From Herbaspirillum sp. YR522 (lineage in GTDB: Bacteria > Pseudomonadota > Gammaproteobacteria > Burkholderiales > Burkholderiaceae_D): a DNA stretch of 49,262 nucleotides. Both the position numbers and the translations under genes were made by a program. Shown here piece after piece: positions 26,560-37,168 of this stretch. Below the pieces are notes generated by a model that was not told the DNA's origin, ran no database searches, and saw only the letters and a program-made list of their open reading frames with translations. The DNA lies in NCBI RefSeq assembly GCF_000282575.1, contig NZ_AKJA01000119.1:1-49262 (forward strand), in the 5' to 3' direction. Positions within the stretch are counted from its first letter, which is position 1; every line of letters starts with the position of its first letter.

Positions 26560-26938
26560 CAAACTCCCTTTTACATCTTTGGATAATCGCCGCCGGGGCG
26601 CCAGGCTTGCCCTGTACAAGGGCGTGGTGTCCGGGCGGGCAGGACGCGTACTTTATCGCACTCTACCCCGGGCTGCGATCAAAATGCCGCGCTTGCCACG
26701 CCCTGCGTTGCGCCCGCGCCTCTGAAAAGCCACCCAGGCTTGACAAGTTGCCCGATCGACATGCCCGGGCCGAATATCGATATGCGTTAATCGAATTTTT
26801 CTTTCGACAGCAGCCTTTATATACTCCTTCGGAATAAAGAACCGCAATTTTCTAACAAACAGGTTCTAAGCACCTGCAATTCCAGGCGAATCTCCACTCC
26901 GGCCCAGGCCGGCCCCAAACGATATCGACAGGTTGACC
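26560..26938. other. Divergent intergenic region kup / ABC operon
   Basis: 379 bases with no gene. It must hold the kup promoter and that of the ABC transport operon. On the plus strand TATACT at 26820-26825 is a fair -10 element about 115 bases before the first binding-protein gene, in a locally AT-rich stretch (26785-26860), but no matching -35 is obvious. A TTGACA at 26740-26745 has no -10 at a suitable distance. Confidence 0.35.
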
Positions 26939-27991
26939 ATGACCACAGCTCGCCCCACGCCGGGACGTCTCCGGCGCCTCGTATCCAGGCTCATCGCAGG
27001 TTCGGCCGCCGGCGGCCTGTCGCTGTCGCTGCTGGCCGTTCCGCTGGCAGCACAGGCCGAAGGCCAGCTGCGCATTGCCGAGCAGTTCGGCATCGTCTAC
27101 CTGTTGCTCAATGTAGCGCAAGACCAGCAACTGATCGAGAAGCGCGGCAAGGCCAACGGCGTCGACATCAAGGTCGACTGGCTCAAGTTGTCTGGCGGCT
27201 CGGCGGTCAATGACGCGCTGCTGTCGGGCTCGATCGACATCGCCGGCGCCGGCGTGGGGCCGCTGCTGACCATCTGGGACCGTACCCATGGCCGCCAGAA
27301 CGTGCGCGGCGTGGCTTCGCTGGGCAACTTTCCGTATTACCTGGTGAGCAACAACCCGAACGTCAAGACCATTGCCGACTTCACCGAGAAAGACCGCATC
27401 GCCGTGCCGGCCGTCGGGGTATCGGTGCAGTCGCGCGTGCTGCAATTTGCCTCGGCCAAGCTGTGGGGTGACGCCCAGTTCAACAAGCTCGACAAGATCA
27501 GCGTGGCCGTGCCTCACCCCGACGCCACTGCCGCCATCATCGGCGGCGGCACCGAGATCAGCGCACACTTCGGCAACCCGCCGTTCCAGGAGCAGGAGCT
27601 GGCCGGCAACCCGAAGGCGCACATCGTGCTCAATTCGTACCAGGTGCTGGGCGGTCCCTCCTCGGCCACGGTGCTGTACGCCACCGAGAAATTCCGCAAG
27701 GACAACCCCAAGACCTACGACGCCTTCGTCGCCGCGCTCGACGACGCGGCCAGGTTCATCGCCGCCAATCCCGAGCAGGCCGCCGACATCTACCTGAAGG
27801 TCAACAAGGGCAACACCGACCGCAAGCTGCTGTTGCAGATCATCAAGAACCCCGAGGTGCAGTTCAAGATCGGCCCGCAGAACACCTATGCGCTGGCCGA
27901 GTTCATGCATCGCGTGGGGGCCATCAAGAACAAGCCGGCCTCGGTGAAGGATTACTTCTTCGACGACCGTCACATCCAGGGAGGCAGCTGA
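26939..27991 (+). CDS. NitT/TauT-type ABC substrate-binding protein (first copy)
   Basis: 350 residues from the ATG at 26939 (a TTG two codons earlier is in frame). The Sec signal peptide is at residues ~1-40 (basic start, hydrophobic LSLSLLAVPLAAQA, cleavage before EGQ). The mature protein is a periplasmic binding protein of the nitrate/taurine/aliphatic-sulfonate class. EGQLRIAEQFGIVYLLLN opens the first lobe, and GSIDIAGAGVGPLLTIWD and PHPDATAAIIGGGTEIS form the ligand cleft. The substrate is unknown. It is paralogous to the next gene over its full length (shared EGQ-RIA-QFGI, GRQNV, DRIAVPA, YFF-end), so the pair arose by tandem duplication. The neighbouring ATPase and permease complete the importer. 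Confidence 0.9.
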   Translation: MTTARPTPGRLRRLVSRLIAGSAAGGLSLSLLAVPLAAQAEGQLRIAEQFGIVYLLLNVAQDQQLIEKRGKANGVDIKVDWLKLSGGSAVNDALLSGSIDIAGAGVGPLLTIWDRTHGRQNVRGVASLGNFPYYLVSNNPNVKTIADFTEKDRIAVPAVGVSVQSRVLQFASAKLWGDAQFNKLDKISVAVPHPDATAAIIGGGTEISAHFGNPPFQEQELAGNPKAHIVLNSYQVLGGPSSATVLYATEKFRKDNPKTYDAFVAALDDAARFIAANPEQAADIYLKVNKGNTDRKLLLQIIKNPEVQFKIGPQNTYALAEFMHRVGAIKNKPASVKDYFFDDRHIQGGS

Positions 27992-27992
27992 C

Positions 27993-29000
27993 ATGCCATC
28001 GATCCGACCATTCATCCCGGCCCTGCTGGCCGGCGTCACCGCCCTGGCCCTGGCCGGCGCGGCCCGGGCCGAAGGCCAGATCCGCATCGCCCAGCAGTTC
28101 GGCATCGGCTACCTGATCCTGGACGTGGTGCAAGACCAGAAGCTGATCGAAAAGCAGGGCAAGAAGGAAGGACTCGACATCAAGGTCGAATGGACCAGCC
28201 TGTCGGGCGCCACCGGCATGAACGAGGCGCTGCTGGCCGGTGCGCTGGATGTGGTATCGGCCGGGGCGCCACCGGCGCTGGTGCTGTGGGACCGCACCCG
28301 CGGACGCCAGAACGTCAAGGCCATCGCTTCGCTGGGCTCGATGCCCAACTACCTGCTGTCGAACAATCCCAAGGTGAAGTCGGTCAAGGACTTGAGCGAC
28401 AAGGACCGCATCGCGGTGCCGGCCGCAGGCGTGGGCTACCAGTCGCGCACGCTGCAGATCGAAACCGCCAGGTTGTACGGCAAGGACGACTACAAGCGCT
28501 TCGATGCCATCACCGTCAGCCTGTCGCATCCCGACGCCACGGCCGCATTGATCTCGGGCGGCTCCGAGATCAATGCCCATTTCTCGAGCCCGCCGTTCCA
28601 GTACCAGGCGCTGGAAAACAAGAACGTGCACAAGGTGATCAGCTCCTATGACATCCTGGGCGGGCCGGCCACCTTCAACTTCCTGTACGGCACGCAGAAG
28701 TTCCACGACGAAAACCCCAAGACCTACCGGGCCTTCTATAACGCGCTGGTCGAGGCCGCCGAATTCATCCGCAACAACAAGGCGCGCGCGGCCGATACCT
28801 TCATCCGCGTGCAGAAGTCCAAGCTGTCGCCGGAGTTCGTGCGCAAGATCGTCGAGGATCCCGAAATCAACTTCACGGTTTCGCCCGAGCGCAGCTTCGT
28901 GTACGCCGAGAAGCTCCATGAGATCGGCGTGCTCAAGCACCGTGCCAGCTCCTGGAAAGATTACTTCTTCGAGGAAGCCTATGCCCAGCCCGGCAGCTGA
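27993..29000 (+). CDS. NitT/TauT-type ABC substrate-binding protein (second copy)
   Basis: 335 residues, starting one base after the stop of the first copy. A signal peptide (residues ~1-26, FIPALLAGVTALALAGAARA) precedes EGQIRIAQQFGIGYLILD. It has the same two-lobe plan as the first copy, with clear differences in the cleft segments (VVSAGAPPALVLWD, SHPDATAALISGGSEIN). The two copies may bind different ligands and share one membrane complex. Its 3' end overlaps the ATPase gene by 20 bases. Confidence 0.9.
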   Translation: MPSIRPFIPALLAGVTALALAGAARAEGQIRIAQQFGIGYLILDVVQDQKLIEKQGKKEGLDIKVEWTSLSGATGMNEALLAGALDVVSAGAPPALVLWDRTRGRQNVKAIASLGSMPNYLLSNNPKVKSVKDLSDKDRIAVPAAGVGYQSRTLQIETARLYGKDDYKRFDAITVSLSHPDATAALISGGSEINAHFSSPPFQYQALENKNVHKVISSYDILGGPATFNFLYGTQKFHDENPKTYRAFYNALVEAAEFIRNNKARAADTFIRVQKSKLSPEFVRKIVEDPEINFTVSPERSFVYAEKLHEIGVLKHRASSWKDYFFEEAYAQPGS

Positions 29001-29817
29001 AACGACGTCGCCGCTGTTGCAGGTGGGCCAGGTCAGCCTGCAATACCGCACCGCCCAGGCGGTGGTGCAGGCCACGCATGAAGTCAGCTTCGACGTCTAT
29101 CCGGCCGACCGCTTCGTGCTGCTGGGGCCCTCGGGCTGTGGCAAGTCCAGCCTGCTCAAGTCGGTGGCCGGCTTCTTGCCGCCGGCCCAGGGCGAGATCA
29201 GGCTGGACGGCAAGCTCATCGAGCAACCGGGTCCGGACCGCATCGTGGTGTTCCAGGAGTTCGACCAGTTGCCGCCCTGGAAGACGGTCCTGGCCAACGT
29301 CATGTTTCCACTGCTGGCCTCGCGCACGCTGGGTCGCCGCGAAGCCACCGACCGCGCCCGCCACTACCTGGACAAGGTCGGCCTGTCACGCTTTGCCGAT
29401 GCCTATCCGCATACCCTGTCGGGCGGCATGAAGGCGCGCGTGGCGATCGCCCGGGCGCTGGCGATGCAACCGAAGATGCTGTTGATGGACGAACCCTTCG
29501 CCGCACTCGATGCGCTGACCCGGCGCAAGATGCAGGAAGAATTGCTGATCCTGTGGGAAGAAGTGCGCTTTACGCTGCTGTTCGTGACCCATTCGATCGA
29601 GGAAGCGCTGGTGGTGGGCAACCGCATCCTGCTGCTGTCGCCGCACCCGGGCCGGGTACGGGCCGAGATCAACAGCCACCAATACGACCTGTCCAGCCTG
29701 GGCGGGGTCGACTTCCAGCAGACCGCGCAACGCATCCATCGCCTGTTGTTCGACGAAGGCCAGGCGCCGGCGGCCGCCCAGCCCATCAATTTCAGCGACG
29801 TTCGCTTTTCGTACTGA
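28981..29817 (+). CDS. NitT/TauT-type ABC transporter ATPase
   Basis: 278 residues from the ATG at 28981, inside the end of the preceding gene. It contains Walker A GPSGCGKSS (~50-58), Q-loop VFQEFDQLPPW, signature LSGGMKARVAIARAL, Walker B LLMDEPFAALD and the switch histidine in VTHSIEEAL. Together with the early W in QLPPW this is the SsuB/TauB/NrtD pattern. It energises import of the ligands delivered by the two binding proteins. The coding overlap suggests translational coupling. Confidence 0.93.
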   Translation: MPSPAAETTSPLLQVGQVSLQYRTAQAVVQATHEVSFDVYPADRFVLLGPSGCGKSSLLKSVAGFLPPAQGEIRLDGKLIEQPGPDRIVVFQEFDQLPPWKTVLANVMFPLLASRTLGRREATDRARHYLDKVGLSRFADAYPHTLSGGMKARVAIARALAMQPKMLLMDEPFAALDALTRRKMQEELLILWEEVRFTLLFVTHSIEEALVVGNRILLLSPHPGRVRAEINSHQYDLSSLGGVDFQQTAQRIHRLLFDEGQAPAAAQPINFSDVRFSY

Positions 29818-29844
29818 GCCGCTACCCCACTCCAAGGTGACACC

Positions 29845-30711
29845 ATGAGCCTGACGCCCCCCGTGCGGGACGAATATGAACTGCCGCTGGCGCCGTTGCC
29901 TGGCGTGGCGCTGGCGCGCCGCCTGTCGCTGCCGCAGCGGATCTGGCAGCAGGCCTGGGTGCGCAAGACCCTGATCCTGGTACTGCTGGCATTGATATGG
30001 GAGGGCTTTGGTCGCTGGCAGGACAACGACCTGCTGTTGCCCACCTTCGCCCAGACCGCCGGTGCCTTCTTCGATGGCCTGGCCAGCGGCGAATTGCTCA
30101 CCAAGACCTGGCTGTCGTTGCAGGTGCTGCTGAAGGCGTACCTGTTGGGGATCGTGGCGGCCTTCGTGCTGACCACACTGGCCGTGTCGACCCAGTTCGG
30201 CCGTGACCTGCTCAGCACCCTGACCTCGATGTTCAATCCCTTGCCGGCCATCGCGCTGCTGCCGATCGCCTTGCTGTGGTTCGGACTGGGGCAGGGCAGC
30301 CTGATCTTCGTGCTGGTGCACTCGGTGCTCTGGGCACTGGCTGTCAACACCTACGCCGGTTTTCTGGGCGTATCCGACACCTTGCGCATGGCAGGCCGCA
30401 ACTACGGCCTGCGCGGCCTGCCGTTCGTGCTGCAGGTACTGGTGCCGGCGGCGCTGCCATCGATCCTGGCCGGGCTGCGCATCGGCTGGGCCTTCGCCTG
30501 GCGCACCCTGATCGCGGCCGAACTGGTGTTCGGCGCCACCAGCGGCAAAGGGGGGCTCGGCTGGTACATCTTCCAGAACCGCAACGAACTCTATACCGAC
30601 AAGGTGTTTGCCGGGCTGGTGATGGTGATCCTGATCGGCCTGCTGGTGGAAAACCTGGTGTTCAACACGCTCGAGCGCCTGACGGTGAAACGGTGGGGGA
30701 TGCAGCGGTAG
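29845..30711 (+). CDS. NitT/TauT-type ABC transporter permease
   Basis: 288 residues, six membrane segments. The N-terminal ~35 residues are cytoplasmic. The ATPase-contact (EAA) loop is in RMAGRNYGLRGLPFVLQVLVPA-type sequence followed by ALPSILAGLRIGWAFAW, as in SsuC/TauC. It forms the inner-membrane channel for the preceding binding proteins and ATPase. An AAGGTGA ribosome-binding site lies seven bases before the ATG. It is the last gene of the operon; a hairpin follows at 30756-30792. Confidence 0.92.
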   Translation: MSLTPPVRDEYELPLAPLPGVALARRLSLPQRIWQQAWVRKTLILVLLALIWEGFGRWQDNDLLLPTFAQTAGAFFDGLASGELLTKTWLSLQVLLKAYLLGIVAAFVLTTLAVSTQFGRDLLSTLTSMFNPLPAIALLPIALLWFGLGQGSLIFVLVHSVLWALAVNTYAGFLGVSDTLRMAGRNYGLRGLPFVLQVLVPAALPSILAGLRIGWAFAWRTLIAAELVFGATSGKGGLGWYIFQNRNELYTDKVFAGLVMVILIGLLVENLVFNTLERLTVKRWGMQR

Positions 30712-30755
30712 ATGTTCGCCACGACCGCTTGAACCGAGTAGCAGAAGATTTACCG

Positions 30756-30792
30756 ATGACTTCCGAATATTGACTTGAAATTCGGAGGTCAT
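30756..30792 (+). terminator. Hairpin after the ABC permease gene
   Basis: ATGACTTCCGAA pairs with TTCGGAGGTCAT (11 Watson-Crick pairs plus one G-U) across a 13-base loop. There is no T-run after it, so it may be an mRNA-stabilising or weakly terminating hairpin. Confidence 0.5.
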
Positions 30793-30818
30793 TGTTGCAT
30801 TGAGGGAGACTTCATCCC

Positions 30819-31262
30819 ATGCACATCCTCCCTATTCCGTCGCGAAAGACAGCGCGCTCCATCCTTGGTGCGTTTCTTCTATTTTCCCAGCTGAACTGTC
30901 TGGCCAACAATCTGGACACGCCCGCCGACGAACTCGCCCAGGTGAACACCTTCGCGCTGGGTTACGTTGGCTTTGTCAGCCATATCAGCGCTGAAGAATA
31001 CCTGTACCGCAGCGTGCAAGGTTCTGCCAACGCCACTGCTGCGTTCACCGCAATTGTCCGCTCCCCCTCCGCTACGCCCGAAGGCAAGGCCTACGCGGCT
31101 TGCGGGCTTTGGCACGCTTCAAGGTTTCTATTCACCCAGGAAATGCTCCATCTGCGTCAGCGCAATGCAGAAGTCTCTGTATTGCGTGCAGATATTTTGA
31201 GAAAGGAAAAACTGACTGATCTGATTGATCGCATTGAAAAACATGGCTGCAGTAATTTTTAG
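30819..31262 (+). CDS. Exported hypothetical protein
   Basis: 147 residues. The signal peptide is at ~1-29 (RKTARSILGAFLLFSQLNCLAN). The mature part contains FALGYVGFVSHISAEEYLYR, a Thr/Ala-rich helix and SPSATPEGKAYAACGLWHA with paired cysteines further on. It resembles short exported proteins of unknown function in this family of bacteria. Codon use is more AT-rich toward the 3' end than in its neighbours, which may point to recent acquisition. The short ORF that follows may belong with it. Confidence 0.7.
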   Translation: MHILPIPSRKTARSILGAFLLFSQLNCLANNLDTPADELAQVNTFALGYVGFVSHISAEEYLYRSVQGSANATAAFTAIVRSPSATPEGKAYAACGLWHASRFLFTQEMLHLRQRNAEVSVLRADILRKEKLTDLIDRIEKHGCSNF

Positions 31263-31272
31263 GATGATACCG

Positions 31273-31476
31273 ATGAAACCCCTTGAAGAACCTGGACTAA
31301 GCGATGTAGCAGGAAGCATGAATTTATCGAATGGCCGCCTTTCCGATAACGTTCTTGATATCCGAGGCCTCAATATGGGGGATTGGATTGATGCCAATAA
31401 CATGTGTTGGAGTCCCTACACGGACTCATACAATATGTTCTTTGGGATTCCATCTAGTGATGGGCCTCATTTCTGA
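31273..31476 (+). CDS. Small hypothetical protein
   Basis: 67 residues from the ATG at 31273, ten bases after the previous stop, with AGGA eight bases upstream. No signal peptide or recognisable domain; Asn-, Asp- and Ser-rich with a NMCWSPYTDSYNMFFG stretch. An in-frame start at 31225 would overlap the previous gene. The base composition matches the AT-rich end of the previous gene. It may be real or a chance ORF. Confidence 0.4.
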   Translation: MKPLEEPGLSDVAGSMNLSNGRLSDNVLDIRGLNMGDWIDANNMCWSPYTDSYNMFFGIPSSDGPHF

Positions 31477-31609
31477 AGCCATCATTCCCGAAAATCTTTA
31501 ACGAACGTCAGCATTGAACAGCATCGGCAGCCTACCGTCACCCACGCATATCCTTAGGCGATCATGCCTACCGCTCCTAGCACGCATATGCCGCATAAGA
31601 TAATTCCGT

Positions 31610-32383
31610 TCAAACCAGCTTCTGCGCCTTCAGCATCTTCCTGACGATCGCCTCGAAGAAGATCACTGCGAAGCCATCATTGCGGATCAGTTGCTGCGTC
31701 AGGTCCGCACACTTCTGCCGCACCTCGTCGGCAAGCTGGACATCCTCGCCGCCCATGGCGCGACCAGCAGACTGGATCTCGGCGGCCCGCTGCACCGTCC
31801 ACAGCAGGAAGAAAGTACGCTGGATGTCGCGCTCGCACACCGCCACGCCGTGGTTGCGCAGCACCAGGATGTGCTTCTGGCCCAGGCTCTGCAGCATGCG
31901 CTCCTTTTCCTCGGCGAACAGCGTGATGCCTTCGAATTCGTGATAGCCGATGCGGCCATACAGCTGGGCGCCGTAGAAGTCGTTGTGCTCGAAGCCTGAC
32001 TTCTTCATCGTCACCGCTGAGATCGGGGTGGTGTGCGTATGGATGACGCAATGCAGGTCGTCACGCGCGCCGTGGATCGCGCTATGCAGCGCAAACCCGG
32101 CCGGGTTGGCCTTGTAGTCCGAGGGCTCCACCAGGTTGCCGTCCAGCCCCACCTTGAGCAGGTTGGCGGGCGTCACCTCGTTGTAGTTGAGCGCGAACGG
32201 GTTCACCAGGTAGTGGTTGTCGGGGCTCGGCACGCGGGCCGAGATATGGTTGAAGATCATCTCGGTCCAGCCCAGGTAATCCACCAGCCGGTAACAGTGC
32301 GCCAGCTCGATGCGTACCGCCCATTCCTCGTCGCTGCAGTGGGCTGGCTGCTGCGCGCCATAACTGAATTGCATGATGCTCAT
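31610..32383 (-). CDS. Class II aldolase/adducin-family protein
   Basis: 257 residues from the ATG 32381-32383 (MSIMQFSYG). Class II aldolases use a zinc ion bound by histidines. Here HTHTTPIS (near residue 120) and RNHGVAVCERD (near 183) supply the usual His ligands, and FNHISARVPSPDNHYLVNPF is the substrate-binding start of the domain. The sub-family resembles decarboxylase/aldolase-like members found in aromatic-catabolic clusters rather than sugar-phosphate aldolases. The start overlaps the stop of the reductase gene (ATGA), so both are made together. A role in side-chain or ring-fission product handling is an inference. Confidence 0.88.
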   Translation of the reverse strand: MSIMQFSYGAQQPAHCSDEEWAVRIELAHCYRLVDYLGWTEMIFNHISARVPSPDNHYLVNPFALNYNEVTPANLLKVGLDGNLVEPSDYKANPAGFALHSAIHGARDDLHCVIHTHTTPISAVTMKKSGFEHNDFYGAQLYGRIGYHEFEGITLFAEEKERMLQSLGQKHILVLRNHGVAVCERDIQRTFFLLWTVQRAAEIQSAGRAMGGEDVQLADEVRQKCADLTQQLIRNDGFAVIFFEAIVRKMLKAQKLV

Positions 32384-33414
32384 GGTTGTGCTCCCGAAAG
32401 ACTGAGATGTTGGTTTTGTGCCGTGATGCCGCGAAAGCGTGCCAGCGACACCACCGCCCGCGTGATCGGCATGGGCACCGCAAAGCGATCGGCCAGCTCC
32501 AGCACCGCGTCGCCGATGGCGGCCAGTTCCAGTGGCCGGCCGCGCTCGAGGTCCTGCAGCATCGAGGTGCGAAATGCCCCCATGGCTTCCCCCAGCTGGA
32601 CAAAGGTCAGCGGGTCGATCTCGACCCGCGCACCGTAGCTCGATGCCACCAGCAAGGTCTCGCGCATGATCTGGCTGACCACCTCGCGCAGTTCGGCGCG
32701 CCCATACAGCTGCTCCAGCGTGCCTTCGGTAATCACCGACAGCGGGTTGGTGCTGAGATTGGCGATGATCTTGGTCCATAGCTTGTCGCGAATACGGTCG
32801 GTCGCCCGGGCCTCGATACCGGCGTCCTCGATGGCGGCCCGCACCCGCAGCAGGCGATCGCTCATCTCGCCGGACGGCTCGCCCAGCACGATCAGGTGCG
32901 GATTGACCGACTTGATCACGCCCGGCTCGATCACCTCGGCGGTAATGAACAGCACGCTGCCGATCAACTGCGTCAGCGGCACCGCCTGCGCCAGCACGCC
33001 ATCGGGGTCGACCGCCTGCACGGTATTGCCGTCGAAGCGCCCGCCCTCGCGGTGGAAATACCACCAGGGCACGCCGTTGTTGGTCGGGATCACGACCGTC
33101 TGGCTGCCGATCAATGGCGCCAGTCGTGGCAACAGGCCGGCCATGTCCTGGCTCTTGGCGCATACCAGGATCAGGTCCTGGACGCCGAAATCGGGCTGGT
33201 CGCTGGCCGCAGGGCGGGCATGCGTGACGCCATGCAGGTCGTGCAGGGTCAGGCCCTGGTCACGGATGGCCTGCAACGTCCGGCCGCGCGCCAGCACGCT
33301 GACCTGGTGCCCGGCCGCTGAAAGCCGCACGGCCAGCGTACCGCCGATGGCGCCGGCGCCGGCGATGCAGATGCGCAGTGGCGTGGCGGTGGTGGTGGGG
33401 TGGGGTGTGCTCAT
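32380..33414 (-). CDS. Ketopantoate reductase-family (PanE/ApbA) dehydrogenase
   Basis: 344 residues from the ATG 33412-33414. Rossmann motif ICIAGAGAIGGTLAVRLSAAGH near residues 15-37 (GAGAIGG) binds NADP. TNNGVPWWYFH is the conserved substrate loop. DKLWTKIIANLSTNPLSV carries the catalytic lysine, and the C-terminal helical domain follows. Proteins of this family reduce 2-oxo acids or oxidise the matching 2-hydroxy acids. Its placement between a Liv transporter and a class II aldolase gene suggests a catabolic paralogue rather than the pantothenate enzyme. It lies four bases after livF and overlaps the aldolase gene. Confidence 0.88.
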   Translation of the reverse strand: MSTPHPTTTATPLRICIAGAGAIGGTLAVRLSAAGHQVSVLARGRTLQAIRDQGLTLHDLHGVTHARPAASDQPDFGVQDLILVCAKSQDMAGLLPRLAPLIGSQTVVIPTNNGVPWWYFHREGGRFDGNTVQAVDPDGVLAQAVPLTQLIGSVLFITAEVIEPGVIKSVNPHLIVLGEPSGEMSDRLLRVRAAIEDAGIEARATDRIRDKLWTKIIANLSTNPLSVITEGTLEQLYGRAELREVVSQIMRETLLVASSYGARVEIDPLTFVQLGEAMGAFRTSMLQDLERGRPLELAAIGDAVLELADRFAVPMPITRAVVSLARFRGITAQNQHLSLSGAQP

Positions 33415-33418
33415 ATGA

Positions 33419-34157
33419 TCAACCGGCCAGCTGGTCCTGGTGTTTGCCCGACAGGCCCAGATAGGCCTCGATGACACGGGGGTCGTGGGCCAGCTGGCTG
33501 GCCGGGCCGTGCATCTTGATTTCGCCGTTTTCCAGCACGTAGCCGTAGTCGGCCACCTGCAGCGCGGCGCGCGCGTTCTGCTCCACCAGCAGGATCGACA
33601 CCCCGCGTCGGCGCAGCTCGGCGATGATGCGGAAGATCTCGCGCACGATCAGCGGCGCCAGCCCCAGGCTCGGCTCGTCCAGCATCAGCAACCTGGGCTT
33701 GGCCATCAGCGCGCGCCCGACCGCCAGCATCTGGCGCTCGCCACCCGACAGCGTGCCGGCTTGCTGGCCGCGCCGTTCGCGCAGCCGCGGAAAAAGCGTA
33801 TAGACCTCCTCCAGCGTGGCGGCATGATCGCGCAGGCCAGTGCGGTAGCGCTGGAAGGCACCCAGCATCAGGTTGTCCTCGATGTTCATCTCGGCAAACA
33901 GCTCGCGCTTCTCGGGCACCAGCGTCATGCCGGCGGCGACCATTTCCTCGACCTCGGGCGAAGTGCGGATGGTGCCGTCGAAGGCCATCGTGCCACGTGA
34001 CGGCAGCACCCCCATGATGGCCGACAGCAGCGTGGTCTTGCCGGCGCCGTTGGGTCCGATGACGGTGACGATCTTGCCCTGCTCGACACTGACGTCGATG
34101 CCCGAGAGCACCTGCACCCGGCCATAGCCGGCGGCCAGGTCGCGTACTTCCAATACC

Positions 34158-34168
<11 letters not shown>
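33419..34168 (-). CDS. livF: Branched-chain amino acid-type ABC ATPase LivF
   Basis: 249 residues. Walker A GPNGAGKTT (~38-46), Q-loop near LVPEKRELFAEM, signature LSGGERQMLAVGRAL, Walker B LLMLDEPSLGLAP, switch His replaced by Gln in LLVEQNAR as usual for LivF. It is one of two ATPase subunits of a HAAT-family importer. It overlaps the permease-ATPase fusion gene by 11 bases. Genomic context (iac genes) suggests an aromatic or indolic acid substrate instead of leucine. Confidence 0.94.
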
Positions 34169-36001
<1,833 letters not shown>

Positions 36002-36005
<4 letters not shown>

Positions 36006-37036
36006 TCTTCGTCCTCCACATGACGGCTCGACAGCGAACGCCACAGCAGGATCGGGATGATCAGGACAAACACGATGATTTCCTTGTAGGCGCTGGCCCA
36101 GAAGGTGGAGAACGATTCGATCAGGCCGATGGCGACGGCACCGATGGCGGCGGCAGGGTAACTGACCAGGCCGCCGAAGATGGCGCCGACGAAACCCTTG
36201 AGGCTGATCAGGAAACCAGAGTCGTAGTAGATGGTGGTGAGCGGGGCGATCAGCACCCCCGACACCACGCCGATGAGCGAAGCCAGGAAGAACATCGCCT
36301 TGCCGGCGAACACCGGCGAAATGCCCATCAGGCGCGCCCCCATGCGATTGAGGGCGGCCGCGCGCAGCGCCTTGCCGTACAGGGTGCGCTCGAACATCCC
36401 GAACAGCCCCACGATCAGCAGCAGCGACACGCAGATGACCCACAATGCCTGGCTGCTCAGGCGCAGCGAACCGACCTCGAGCGCGGCATCGGTGAAGGGC
36501 GCGGTGCGCGCGCCTTCCGGGCCGAACACCAGCAAGGCCACGCCGACCAGCGCCACGTGGGCCGCGATCGAGACGATCAGCAGCACCAGCGGCGAGGCGC
36601 TGGCGATGGGCTGGAACACGATGCGATACAGCAGCGGCCCCATCGGCACCAGCAGCAGCAAGGTCATGGCGACCTGCAACGGCATCGGCATGCCGACCCA
36701 GGGCAGGGCCAGCGCGGCCCAGGCGACCAGCGCCGCATAGATCAGCTTGGCCGGCAACCAGGGGCTGATGCGGCGACGGCCGGCGCGCCACATGTCGAAC
36801 ACGTCACAGGCGGCGGCGGCCAGGCACAGCGCCACCAGCAGCCAGGCCACCGTCAGGGGCTGGCCATTTTGCATCATGCCCATGGTCAGGGCGCCGAACG
36901 AGACGAATTCGCCCTGGGGAATCAACAGGATGCGGGTGACCGTAAACACCAGCACGATCGACAAGGCCAGCAGCGCATAGATGGCGCCGTTGGTGATGCC
37001 GTCCTGTCCCAGCAGGGCCGCGATTTGAAAATTCAT
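36002..37036 (-). CDS. livH: Branched-chain amino acid-type ABC permease LivH
   Basis: 344 residues from the ATG 37034-37036, with AAGGAAGG just upstream. About eight membrane segments. GITNGAIYALLALSIVLVF at the N-terminus, GKALRAAALN, and GISPVFAGKAMFFLASLIG are typical of LivH. Between segments it carries a longer insert (~65-105, DVFDMWRAGRRRISPWLPAK) than the E. coli protein. It pairs with the LivM half of the fusion protein to form the channel. A stem-loop separates it from the upstream binding-protein gene. Confidence 0.94.
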
Positions 37037-37092
37037 TGCACCTTCCTTGGTGAGCCTGTGTGCGCCTCCGATACGGGACCTCGCCCCCCCGG

Positions 37093-37127
37093 ACGAACCG
37101 CATCCGATATTGCCGGGTGCGGTTCGT
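37093..37127 (-). other. Intercistronic stem-loop between livK and livH
   Basis: ACGAACCGCA and TGCGGTTCGT form a perfect 10-bp stem with a 15-base loop in the 132-base gap after livK. No T-run follows. Such hairpins after binding-protein genes usually protect the upstream message and lower read-through, giving more binding protein than permease. Confidence 0.7.
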
Positions 37128-37168
37128 ACCGGTAGCCGCATGGCGGCGTATCGGACGGCGGCAAGCCG

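Noticed and set aside
26740..26745. TTGACA as -35 of a promoter for the ABC operon
   Set aside because: No -10-like hexamer 16-18 bases downstream.
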